NCBI GenBank assembly: GCA_003417655.1
Contig: QVMW01000024.1
Location: 1 to 36,501 of the forward strand
Length of the DNA stretch: 36,501 nucleotides
Direction: 5' to 3'
From: Rhodobacteraceae bacterium 63075
GTDB lineage: Bacteria > Pseudomonadota > Alphaproteobacteria > Rhodobacterales > Rhodobacteraceae
This document shows positions 24,685-32,247 of this stretch, one piece after another; positions within the stretch are counted from its first letter, which is position 1, and each line of letters begins with the position of its first letter. A program made the translations under genes and the position numbers. The notes beneath the pieces were generated by a model. It was not told the origin of the DNA. It searched no databases and was given only the letters and a program-made list of their open reading frames with translations.

Positions 24685-25148
24685 CGGTCTTTACCTATGA
24701 GTCGACGGTCCTTTCAGACTGGATCGACTATAACGGCCACATGCAGGACGCCTATTATGGCCTGATCTTCAGCCATGCCGTCGATGCCTTCCAGGATGCG
24801 GTGGGGTTCGATGCCGCCTACCGTGCACGGACCGGCTGCACGATCTATCTGCTGGAGGATCACAAGTTTTTCCTGCGCGAGGTGAAGGAGGCCGCGGGCG
24901 TCTGCGTGCAGACCCGCCTGCTGGCTTTCGACGAGAAGAAATTCCACCTGCATCAGCTCATGTATGAGGGGCTGGTGGCCGTCGCAGCGAGTGAGGTCAT
25001 GGAGCTGCATGTCAAGCAGGCCCCCGCGCCGCATGCCGTGCCCATCCCCAAGCCGATCGCCGAGGTGCTGGACCGGAACCTGTGCCCGCCCGAAAGCCTG
25101 CCTGACCCTGCGCCCCGGTCCCGTGCCCTCGCGCTCCGGCACCGATGA
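24681..25148 (+). CDS. Hotdog-fold acyl-CoA thioesterase
   Basis: This 155-residue 4-hydroxybenzoyl-CoA-thioesterase-like protein has the active-site region LSDWIDYNGHMQDAYYGLIFSHAVDAF (about residues 11-37), in which the Tyr-Asn-Gly-His-Met stretch followed by Asp is typical. The hot-dog strand segments are YLLEDHKFFLREVKEAAGV and FHLHQLMYEG. Related proteins are known as betainyl-CoA thioesterases next to carnitine dehydrogenases, but no carnitine genes are present here. The C-terminus is Pro/Arg-rich and low in structure. Last gene of the divergent plus operon. It implies that a CoA thioester appears in the pathway or needs clearing. Confidence 0.85.
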   Translation: MTVFTYESTVLSDWIDYNGHMQDAYYGLIFSHAVDAFQDAVGFDAAYRARTGCTIYLLEDHKFFLREVKEAAGVCVQTRLLAFDEKKFHLHQLMYEGLVAVAASEVMELHVKQAPAPHAVPIPKPIAEVLDRNLCPPESLPDPAPRSRALALRHR

Positions 25149-25312
25149 TGCGGCGACGGGCCTGCCAGCCGGTTTGCAGGATTTGCAGGCGCACGCCCTG
25201 TTTACGGTGCCGGTTTTGCAAAAACGTCTGACACGGGGGTGCACAGGGGGGTGCACTAGTGGGGTGTACAGGATGTCACCCCCCGGTTTGCAGCCCGAGA
25301 AGGCGCGTTAAC
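25149..25312. repeat. Repeat-rich gap between convergent genes
   Basis: Three direct copies of GGGGTGYACW lie at 25236-25245, 25248-25257 and 25261-25270 (GGGGTGCACA, GGGGTGCACT, GGGGTGTACA), with periods of 12 and 13. An exact 11-base repeat CCGGTTTGCAG occurs at 25169-25179 and 25283-25293, with a variant (CCGGTTTTGCA) at 25210-25220. No gene is seen. The thioesterase (plus) and response regulator (minus) converge here, so a transcription-end function is plausible, but no classical terminator is present. Confidence 0.55.
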
Positions 25313-26014
25313 CTAGCTCCAGGAGACATCCCCGAGGAAGATGTAGCCGGCCCCGTAGATCGTCTTGATGAGCCTTGGATTCTTGGGGTCTTCACCCAGT
25401 TTCGTGCGCAGCCGGGAGATGCGCACATCCATCGCCCGGTCGAAGCTCTCGCCTGCCGCACCGCCGAGCGCCTCTTGCATATTTGCACGCGAAATCAGAC
25501 GCTTGGGGCGTTCGAGGAAGAGGCGGAGCACTTCGCCCTCGGCATGGGAAAAGCTGGTCTCCTCACCCGCTTCATCGACAAGGATGTAGCGGTCGAACAA
25601 GGCGGTCCAGCCGTTGAACGTGGCCGTCTGTCCGGCGCTCGATTCCTGCACCGCCTTGCGCAGCCGCGCCCGCACCCGCGCCACAACCTCGGCAGGCTCG
25701 AAGGGCTTGATGATATAGTCATCCGCCCCCAGCTCCAGCCCTGTCACACGGTCCTGAACCTGCGCTCTTCCGGAGATGATTATGACGCTTGCCCCCTGCT
25801 CCAGGGCGAGCCTGTGAACGAGGGTCAGCCCGTCCTTGTCGGGCAGGGAAAGATCGACCAGGCAGACATCGGGCGAGGCCGTCTTGAGCGCCGCTTCGAA
25901 CTCGGTCGCGCGGGCGAAGGCCATGGTCTGGAACCCGGCCTCCTCGAGCGCCTCCGTCAGCATGTTACGGATCGTGCGTTCATCGTCGAGGATTGTAACA
26001 AGGGGGCTGTTCAT
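25313..26014 (-). CDS. OmpR-type response regulator
   Basis: This 233-residue two-component regulator has a receiver domain at residues 1-120: acidic pocket Asp10-Asp11, phospho-acceptor Asp54 in VDLSLPDKDG, Ser81 in IIISGR and Lys103 in IIKPFEP. A winged-helix DNA-binding domain follows (about 135-230; LSRANM-like recognition region RAMDVRISRLRTKLGEDPKNPRLIKTIYGAGYIF). Its start overlaps the kinase stop as ATGA at 26011-26014. It most likely takes phosphate from the kinase encoded just upstream and controls the divergent ligase/ABC operon. The target site is not certain. Confidence 0.93.
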   Translation of the reverse strand: MNSPLVTILDDERTIRNMLTEALEEAGFQTMAFARATEFEAALKTASPDVCLVDLSLPDKDGLTLVHRLALEQGASVIIISGRAQVQDRVTGLELGADDYIIKPFEPAEVVARVRARLRKAVQESSAGQTATFNGWTALFDRYILVDEAGEETSFSHAEGEVLRLFLERPKRLISRANMQEALGGAAGESFDRAMDVRISRLRTKLGEDPKNPRLIKTIYGAGYIFLGDVSWS

Positions 26015-27918
26015 CGCGTGTCCTCCTTGCCGAGGTAGCCGGCCAGAACGCTTTTCTCAAAGGGCTTGCGCAACACGGGCGCGCGCTCCACGGCGCGGCG
26101 GAAGAGCGGATCGGTCTCGGGCAGGGAGGTCATGAGAAAGCAGTGTGGCCGCGCCTCGCCAAGGGCGCCGACGAGGTCGACACCGGTCGCCTCGCCTTCC
26201 AGGGAGACGTCCGAGAGGATCACCGAAATATCGGGTATGTCCTCGGCCAGGCTCATCGCTTCCTCGGCGCTGCTGGCTTCGACGACACTGTGACCCAGCT
26301 CGATCAGCATCTCGCGCACATGTGTGCGGATCAACTCGTTGTCCTCGACCAGAAGGGCCAGCCCGGAGGCTTCGATATGCGGTACTTTCTTGAGCGGCAG
26401 GCGCAGCGTCACCCGTGCGCCGCCGTCCTTGTTCGCGACCCGCACGCGCCCGCCCGAAAGCTTCACGGTATCGTAGACCATGGCCAGGCCAAGCCCTGAT
26501 CCGTCGTCGCCCTTGGTGGTGAAGAACGGATCGAGCGCATGTGTCAGCGCGCTGTCGGTAAAGCCGCCGCCTGTGTCGCTGACCTCGAACTCGCACCAGG
26601 TGTCCTGCACGCTGCGCGCCGTGAGCTTTATCCTGCCGCTTTGCCCGCAGGCATCACGCGCATTGAGGACCAGGTTGAGAAGCGCGTCTTGCAGCCTTCC
26701 GGCGTCGAGCAGGAGCGGGCTGTCCGGCAACTGGTTGTCGATCTCGAGGCTTATTCCCGGGGGAAGCGTGCTGCGGGCGAGGGGTTCGAGATCGGCGAGG
26801 AACCTGGCCGGAGATGTCGGGCCGGGATGGGGGGCACGCTGCCCGGTCATATCGGCGATACGATTGAGCAGCTCGCCGCCCCGGCGGGCGGCCGTGAGCG
26901 TTGCGTTAACCAATCCTTCAGCCTCGGACGGCAGAGTCATCGTGTTCAGTTTGCTTTGCGCGCCGAGCACGATGGTCAGCAGATTCGAAAAATCATGCGC
27001 AAGGCCCGAAACCATCTGCGCCGCCAGCTCGCGCCGCCGGGTCTGCTGAAGCGCGGTGCGCGCCTGTGTCTCCTCGGTGATGTCCATCGAAAGGATATAG
27101 ACGCCGCCGGCGCTCTGATCGGGTGTGAGGGCGACGCGGATGCGCCGCGAGCTCGGCTCGTGGGTGAACTCGAAGACCGATGACTGCCCGGCGAAGGCGC
27201 GGTCAAGATGCGGCGCGATCGCGCTCCAGGGCTGCACGCCGAGAACATCCGCGGCGTGGATGCCGACCGGATCGGGGAGGCTGCCGGGCATCACGGCGCT
27301 GAGCCTGCGGTTGGAATAGGTGTAGCGCCTGTCGGGGCCGACATGGGCGATATGGGCGGGCATCATTTCTGTCGTCAGCCGGGTGCGCGCCTCGATCTCG
27401 GTGAGCTGGCGCTTGGCCTCCTCGAGCGCGATGACGGTTGATTCGAGCTTGCGGTTTGTCGTTGCCAGCTCCTCGGCACGGCTGAGAAGCTGCCCCGAGA
27501 GCGCCTCCGAGCGGGTGCGCAACAGCTCCTCCTGGCGCTTGACGCTCGTGATGTCCGTATAGACCGCGACCCAGCCGCCCTGTGGCAAGGGAGAGCCCTC
27601 GACCGAGATCCAGCGCCCGTTTGCCATCTGCCGCTCGATGTAATGCGGCTCGAAGGCGAGGGCCAGATCGACCCGCTCCTTCACGAAGCCTTCGACGTCA
27701 TCCACATCGCCGTATTCGCCGCGCTTCACCAGGAACCGGATGGTTTCATCAAAAGGGGCCCCACGCTCCACGAGATGATCGGGCAGGTCGAACATCGAGC
27801 GGAACCGTTCGTTCCACACGACCAGCCTCAAATCACTGTCATAGATCGAAAGGGCCTGTTGGATAAGGTTCAGGCCGGCCATGGTCATGGCCTGTGTGTC
27901 GGCTTCTGTCGTTGGCAT
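26011..27918 (-). CDS. Hybrid sensor histidine kinase with PAS domains and receiver
   Basis: This 635-residue soluble sensor has no membrane helix or signal peptide. A PAS_7-like domain (about 15-130; IYDSDLRLVVWNERFRSMFDLP) is followed by a coiled coil (130-180), a second PAS (180-285), then the H-box GLAHDFSNLL with His308. The ATPase motifs are NLVLNARDA, DTGGGF, DPFFTTK and GSGLGLAMV. A C-terminal receiver (about 510-630) has VEDNE, phospho-acceptor Asp in ILSDVSLEG and the Lys in LRKPFEK. ATG 27918 has GGAGG seven bases upstream; TTG 27921 is an alternative. It should sense a cytoplasmic signal, perhaps the acid or its CoA ester, and signal to the overlapping response regulator gene. Confidence 0.92.
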   Translation of the reverse strand: MPTTEADTQAMTMAGLNLIQQALSIYDSDLRLVVWNERFRSMFDLPDHLVERGAPFDETIRFLVKRGEYGDVDDVEGFVKERVDLALAFEPHYIERQMANGRWISVEGSPLPQGGWVAVYTDITSVKRQEELLRTRSEALSGQLLSRAEELATTNRKLESTVIALEEAKRQLTEIEARTRLTTEMMPAHIAHVGPDRRYTYSNRRLSAVMPGSLPDPVGIHAADVLGVQPWSAIAPHLDRAFAGQSSVFEFTHEPSSRRIRVALTPDQSAGGVYILSMDITEETQARTALQQTRRRELAAQMVSGLAHDFSNLLTIVLGAQSKLNTMTLPSEAEGLVNATLTAARRGGELLNRIADMTGQRAPHPGPTSPARFLADLEPLARSTLPPGISLEIDNQLPDSPLLLDAGRLQDALLNLVLNARDACGQSGRIKLTARSVQDTWCEFEVSDTGGGFTDSALTHALDPFFTTKGDDGSGLGLAMVYDTVKLSGGRVRVANKDGGARVTLRLPLKKVPHIEASGLALLVEDNELIRTHVREMLIELGHSVVEASSAEEAMSLAEDIPDISVILSDVSLEGEATGVDLVGALGEARPHCFLMTSLPETDPLFRRAVERAPVLRKPFEKSVLAGYLGKEDTR

Positions 27919-27921
27919 CAA

Positions 27922-28110
27922 GGCTCCTCCGCATTTGTGCTAGCACCCCGCGAGCGCGGAGCAAAGCGGCAAGAGCGACCTGTTACAATTCGCAAGAATC
28001 GCGAAATGTTCAGGAAAAAATTGACACCAAGGCTCAGTCGCGCACCCTGAGGTGGGAGAATCATGGCCCGGGGAGCTGATGGCCCGAAAGGGTTAAAGGG
28101 AGGACTACAA
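27922..28110. promoter_or_regulatory. Divergent regulatory region, kinase versus ligase operon
   Basis: This divergent control region holds a palindrome GTGCTAGCAC (27937-27946), an inverted repeat TTCGC-N7-GCGAA (27989-28005) and a TTGACA (28021-28026) without a convincing -10 at the right distance. The inverted repeats are candidate sites for the response regulator. The ligase ribosome binding site GGGAGGA is at 28098-28104. Confidence 0.45.
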
Positions 28111-30084
28111 TTGGCACAGTCGTCAGAGGCGACCGGAGGGCTTGCGTCCGTTCCGGCGCTGTTGCAGCGAAATGCGCGCGAGTTCGCAGACAAGGCCGCC
28201 TATCGCGAGAAGGAATTCGGGATCTGGCAGAGCTGGACCTGGTCTGAAGCCGAGAAAGAGATCGAGGCCTTCGCGCTCGGGCTGATCAACCTCGGGATCA
28301 AGGAAGGCGACTTCGTTGCCATCGTGGGGCGCAACCGTCCACATTTCTATTGGGCCATGGTCGCCGCGCAGTCCGCCGGAGCCGTACCAGTGCCTGTCTA
28401 CCAGGACAGCGCCGCCGAGGAGATGGCCTATGTTCTGGAGCATTGCGGCGCGCGCTATGCCGTGGTCGAGGACCAGGAGCAGGTCGACAAGCTGATCGAG
28501 ATTCAGGACCAGCTTCACCAGCTCGAGCACATGATCTATGTCGATCCGCGCGGCCTGCGCAAATATGACCACCACGCCCTGCACCGCTTCTCCGACATCC
28601 AGGAGCAGGGGCGCGCGGCCTATTATGAATGGATCGAAGACCTCAAGGCGCGCCGCGAGAAGCTGACCTATGACAGCACCTGCGTGATGCTCTATACCTC
28701 GGGCACGACCGGCAAGCCCAAGGGCGTTGTCTTGTCGAACCGCAATGTCATCCAGAGCGCGAAGAACGCCTGTGAGTTTGACGATCTGAACGCGGGTGAC
28801 GAAGTGCTGGCCTACCTGCCGATGGCCTGGGTGGGCGATTTCATCTTTTCGATCGGGCAGGCTTACTGGACGGGCTTCTGCGTGAATTGTCCCGAAAGCC
28901 CCGACACGATGATGACCGACTTGCGCGAGATCGGGCCTAGCTACTACTTCGCGCCGCCGCGGATCTTCGAGACGCAGCTCACCAACGTGATGATCCGCAT
29001 GGAGGACGCCAGCCCCTTCAAGAAGAAACTCTTCGACTATTTCATGGCGCATGCCCGGAAGGTCGGCCCGGCGATCCTCGATGGCAAGCAGGTCAGCACC
29101 TGGGACCGCCTGAAATACAAGCTGGGCGAGCTGTTCATCTATGGCCCGCTCAAGAACACGCTGGGCTTCAGCAAGGTGCGCGTCGGCTACACGGCGGGCG
29201 AGGCGATCGGGCCGGAGATCTTCGATTTCTATCGCTCTCTGGGGATCAACCTCAAGCAGCTCTACGGTCAGACGGAGGCCACCGTCTTCGTCACGGTGCA
29301 GCCCGACGGGGAAGTGCGGGCCGATACGGTGGGCGTTCCCGCGCCTGACGTGGAGATCAGGATCAACGATGACGGCCGCATCTTCTATCGCAGCCCCGGC
29401 ACCTTCGTCGAATATTACAAGAACCCCGAAAGCACGGCCGACACGAAGGACGCGGAAGGCTGGGTCGATACCGGTGATGCCGGCTTCTTCGAGCCGGACA
29501 CGGGCCATCTGCGCATCATCGACCGCGCCAAGGACGTCGGCACGATGGCCGACGGGGCCATGTTCGCGCCCAAATACGTGGAGAACAAGCTCAAGTTCTA
29601 TCCCGACATTCTCGAGGTCGTGCTCTTCGGCAACGGGAAGGACCGCTGCGTGGCCTTCATCAACATCGACCTCAGCGCCGTCGGCAACTGGGCCGAGCGC
29701 AACAATATCGGCTATGCCTCCTACCAGGAGCTGGCCCAGCATCCGCGCGTGCTGGAGACGATCCAGAACCATGTCGAGGAGGTGAACAAGAGCGTTGCCG
29801 AAGACGAGATGCTCTCGGGCTGTCAGGTCCATCGCTTCGTGATCCTGCACAAGGAACTCGACGCCGATGACGGCGAGATGACCCGGACCCGCAAGGTCCG
29901 CCGCGTGATCGTGGCCGACAAGTTCAAGGAGATCATCGACGCCATGTATGACGGCAAGGATGAAATCTACACCGAGACGGAAGTGACATATGAAGACGGG
30001 CGCAAGGGCTCGATCAGCGCGACGCTCCAGATCCGCGACGCGCAGGTCCAGCCTGTCAAGGCTCAGAAGGTGGCTGCGGAATGA
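28111..30084 (+). CDS. Long-chain-type acyl-CoA synthetase (AMP-binding)
   Basis: This enzyme of about 657 residues would activate a carboxylic acid with ATP and CoA. The ATP-grasping loop is YTSGTTGKPKG, followed by a membrane-enzyme-like centre (YFAPPRIFETQLTNVMIRMEDASPFKKKLFDYFM) and adenylation motifs LYGQTEATVF, GWVDTGDAGFF and RAKDVGTMADG. The C-terminal catalytic Lys region is TRTRKVRRVI. Size and layout match the long-chain FadD15/FAA type rather than benzoate ligases. TTG at 28111 is chosen because GGGAGGA lies six bases upstream; an ATG at 28063 would add a poor Gly-rich leader. It overlaps livG by four bases, so uptake and activation are coupled. Substrate could be fatty, terpenoid or aromatic acid. 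Confidence 0.9.
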   Translation: MAQSSEATGGLASVPALLQRNAREFADKAAYREKEFGIWQSWTWSEAEKEIEAFALGLINLGIKEGDFVAIVGRNRPHFYWAMVAAQSAGAVPVPVYQDSAAEEMAYVLEHCGARYAVVEDQEQVDKLIEIQDQLHQLEHMIYVDPRGLRKYDHHALHRFSDIQEQGRAAYYEWIEDLKARREKLTYDSTCVMLYTSGTTGKPKGVVLSNRNVIQSAKNACEFDDLNAGDEVLAYLPMAWVGDFIFSIGQAYWTGFCVNCPESPDTMMTDLREIGPSYYFAPPRIFETQLTNVMIRMEDASPFKKKLFDYFMAHARKVGPAILDGKQVSTWDRLKYKLGELFIYGPLKNTLGFSKVRVGYTAGEAIGPEIFDFYRSLGINLKQLYGQTEATVFVTVQPDGEVRADTVGVPAPDVEIRINDDGRIFYRSPGTFVEYYKNPESTADTKDAEGWVDTGDAGFFEPDTGHLRIIDRAKDVGTMADGAMFAPKYVENKLKFYPDILEVVLFGNGKDRCVAFINIDLSAVGNWAERNNIGYASYQELAQHPRVLETIQNHVEEVNKSVAEDEMLSGCQVHRFVILHKELDADDGEMTRTRKVRRVIVADKFKEIIDAMYDGKDEIYTETEVTYEDGRKGSISATLQIRDAQVQPVKAQKVAAE

Positions 30085-30902
30085 ATGACATGAGCACAGA
30101 GGGCTACGTCACGGAAGACGGCCGCAAGATCGGCGGCGTCCTGATGGAGATGAAGGACATCTCGCTGCGCTTCGGTGGGGTGAAGGCGATCACCGATATC
30201 AGCTTCAACATCCGCGAGGGCGAGATCCGCGCGATCATCGGACCGAACGGCGCGGGCAAGTCCTCGATGCTGAACGTCATCTCGGGGTTCTACATTCCGC
30301 AGGAAGGCGAGGTCTGGTACAAGGGCGCGCGGCGCCCGCAGATGAAGCCCTATGAGGTGGCCCAGCAGGGTATTGCCCGGACCTTCCAGAACATCGCGCT
30401 CTTCGAGGGCATGTCTGTTCTCGACAACGTGATGACTGGCCGTCTCAACCACATGAAGACGGGGCTTCTGGCGCAGTCGATCTGGAAGGGAAAGGCCGAG
30501 GCCGAGGAGGTCGCCAACCGCGAAAAGGTCGAGAAGGTCATCGACTTCCTGGAGATCCAGCACATCCGCAAGACGCCCGTGTCGCGCCTGCCTTACGGTC
30601 TTAAGAAGCGCGTTGAACTGGCCCGCGCGCTGGCTGTGGAGCCGAGCCTGCTTCTGCTCGATGAGCCGATGGCGGGGATGAACGTGGAGGAGAAGGAAGA
30701 CATGTCGCGCTTCATCCTCGACGTGAATGACGAGTTCGGCACGACGATCGCGCTCATCGAGCATGATATGGGCGTGGTGATGGACCTCTCGGACCGTGTC
30801 GTCGTGATGGATTACGGCAAGAAGATCGGCGATGGCACGCCCGACGAGGTGCGCGGCAACCAGGCCGTGATCGATGCCTACCTGGGGGTGAGCCATGACT
30901 GA
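30081..30902 (+). CDS. livG: Branched-chain-type ABC ATPase LivG
   Basis: This 273-residue ATPase of the HAAT family has Walker A GPNGAGKS (residues 54-61), signature SRLPYGLKKRVELARAL, which uses the LPYG form typical of LivG, and Walker B LLLLDEPMAG. The LivG-typical ALIEHDMGVVMDLSDRVVVMDYG follows. The N-terminus carries about 20 extra residues before the first strand. ATG 30081 overlaps the ligase stop (ATGA). Partner of LivF, LivH and LivM encoded downstream. The name denotes family; the transported solute is probably not a branched-chain amino acid, given the ligase. Confidence 0.92.
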   Translation: MNDMSTEGYVTEDGRKIGGVLMEMKDISLRFGGVKAITDISFNIREGEIRAIIGPNGAGKSSMLNVISGFYIPQEGEVWYKGARRPQMKPYEVAQQGIARTFQNIALFEGMSVLDNVMTGRLNHMKTGLLAQSIWKGKAEAEEVANREKVEKVIDFLEIQHIRKTPVSRLPYGLKKRVELARALAVEPSLLLLDEPMAGMNVEEKEDMSRFILDVNDEFGTTIALIEHDMGVVMDLSDRVVVMDYGKKIGDGTPDEVRGNQAVIDAYLGVSHD

Positions 30903-30917
30903 TTTTCCGCATCCTAT

Positions 30918-30976
30918 GCAGCCTGGAGCTGCAAGAATTTTCGAAAATTCTTGTCAAAATTCTTCGAAGAATTTTG
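30918..30976. repeat. Three consecutive palindromes between livG and livH
   Basis: A small hairpin TGCAGC/GCTGCA (30917-30933) is followed by two perfect 22-bp palindromes at 30932-30953 (core AAGAATTTTC and its mirror) and 30955-30976 (core AAAATTCTTC and its mirror), one base apart. The two large elements share complementary sequence (AATTTT/AAAATT), so each could form its own hairpin or pair with the other. They lie in the 104-base gap inside the operon. They are much more AT-rich than the surroundings and may be a dispersed intergenic repeat or an internal regulator of expression. Confidence 0.75.
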
Positions 30977-31006
30977 GCCCCCGCATGACCACAGGAGACC
31001 CGAGCC

Positions 31007-31993
31007 ATGTCTGACCAGTTTATCTTCGGCATCGAAGTCTTCCTAAACGGGCTGATGGCCGGTGTGCTCTACGCGCTCGTGGCCCTGGGCTTCGTGCTCA
31101 TCTACAAGGCCTCCGGCATCTTCAACTATTCGCAGGGTGTCATGGCGCTGTTCGCGGCCGCGACACTCGTCGGGGTCATGAAAGGTCAGGTTCCTTTCAG
31201 CCATCTCATCAACGCGATTTTTGGCACGGACGTGCACTACTTCGGCTGGCATCTGCCCGGCATCGTGGGAATATTGCTTACCGCTGTGGTGATGATCCTA
31301 CTGGCCTGGTTCGTGCAGAGGTTCATCTTCCGACATCTTGTCGGGCAGGAGCCGATCATCCTCTTCATGGCGACGATCGGTCTTGCCTATTTCCTCGAAG
31401 GGTTCAGCGACCTGATGTGGGGCTCCGAGATCAAGAAACTCGATGTCGGGCTGCCCCAGGGCATCAACACATGGATCGACGAGACGACATTCGGAATCTT
31501 CGGCTACGGGTTCTTCATCGACAATCTCGATATCGTCGCGACGGTCGTTGCCGCGCTGCTGGTGATCGCGCTGGTGATCTTCAGCCAATACACAAAGCAG
31601 GGGCGCGCCATGCGCGCGGTGGCCGACGACCACCAGGCGGCGCTCTCGGTGGGTATCAACCTCAACTTCATCTGGGTCATGGTCTGGTCGCTGGCGGGCT
31701 TCGTCGCGCTCGTCGCCGGGATCATGTGGGGCACGAAATCGGGCGTCCAGTTCTCGCTGTCGCTCATTGCGCTCAAGGCCTTGCCCGTGCTCATGCTCGG
31801 CGGCTTCACCTCCATTCCCGGGGCGATTGTCGGCGGTTTGATCATCGGCGTGGGTGAGAAGCTCTTCGAGTTCATTGTCGGCCCCATGGTCGGCGGCGCC
31901 ACGGAAAACTGGTTTGCCTACGTGCTGGCCCTCATCTTCCTCGTCTTCCGCCCCCAGGGCCTCTTCGGCGAGAAGATCATCGAGAGGGTATAG
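31007..31993 (+). CDS. livH: Branched-chain-type ABC permease LivH
   Basis: This 328-residue inner-membrane permease has about eight hydrophobic stretches. The N-terminus GLMAGVLYALVALGFVLIYKASGIFNYSQG is the standard LivH opening, and the EAA-like loop GRAMRAVADDHQAALSVGIN is near residues 200-220. It ends FRPQGLFGEKIIERV. AGGAG lies ten bases before the ATG. It follows the palindrome cluster and precedes the small membrane protein. Confidence 0.92.
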   Translation: MSDQFIFGIEVFLNGLMAGVLYALVALGFVLIYKASGIFNYSQGVMALFAAATLVGVMKGQVPFSHLINAIFGTDVHYFGWHLPGIVGILLTAVVMILLAWFVQRFIFRHLVGQEPIILFMATIGLAYFLEGFSDLMWGSEIKKLDVGLPQGINTWIDETTFGIFGYGFFIDNLDIVATVVAALLVIALVIFSQYTKQGRAMRAVADDHQAALSVGINLNFIWVMVWSLAGFVALVAGIMWGTKSGVQFSLSLIALKALPVLMLGGFTSIPGAIVGGLIIGVGEKLFEFIVGPMVGGATENWFAYVLALIFLVFRPQGLFGEKIIERV

Positions 31994-31995
31994 CC

Positions 31996-32247
31996 GTGAG
32001 CAAGCTCATCGCCATCATCAACGTCATCGCCTGGTCGGGGTTCTGGGCCTTTGGCTACCTCGCCCTGACATCGGAGACGACGAATGCCGCGCAGATGACG
32101 ACGGCTGCGATCCTCGCGGCGCTGGGCGCGGCAATAGGGCTCTGGGCTTATTTCCAGCTCGTGAAACATGCAGAAGAAACAGGCTACGCCAAGCGGCCCA
32201 ACCGGGCCCTGCCTAGCAATGAAGAAGAAAATGGGGAGACAGCCTGA
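31996..32247 (+). CDS. Small two-helix membrane protein within Liv operon
   Basis: This 83-residue protein starts with GTG, two bases after livH ends, with GAGGG nine bases upstream. Two hydrophobic segments, IAIINVIAWSGFWAFGYLAL and MTTAAILAALGAAIGLWAYFQL, are followed by a charged cytoplasmic-looking tail rich in Glu, Asn and Arg. It overlaps livM by one base (TGATG), so it is translationally tied to both permeases. I do not recognise a named family. An accessory subunit of the transporter is the natural guess. Confidence 0.75.
   Translation: MSKLIAIINVIAWSGFWAFGYLALTSETTNAAQMTTAAILAALGAAIGLWAYFQLVKHAEETGYAKRPNRALPSNEEENGETA

Noticed and set aside
24681..25148. Carnitine degradation (betainyl-CoA thioesterase)
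   Set aside because: The thioesterase resembles that type, but no carnitine dehydrogenase or dehydrocarnitine-cleaving gene is present in the window.
25235..25272. G-quadruplex
   Set aside because: Only three runs of four or more G are present, followed by a GG, so a stable three-tier quadruplex is not supported.
28021..28049. Sigma70 promoter starting at TTGACA upstream of the ligase
   Set aside because: At 16 to 18 bases downstream there is only GC-rich sequence without a -10-like hexamer. Kept only as a possible element of the regulatory region.
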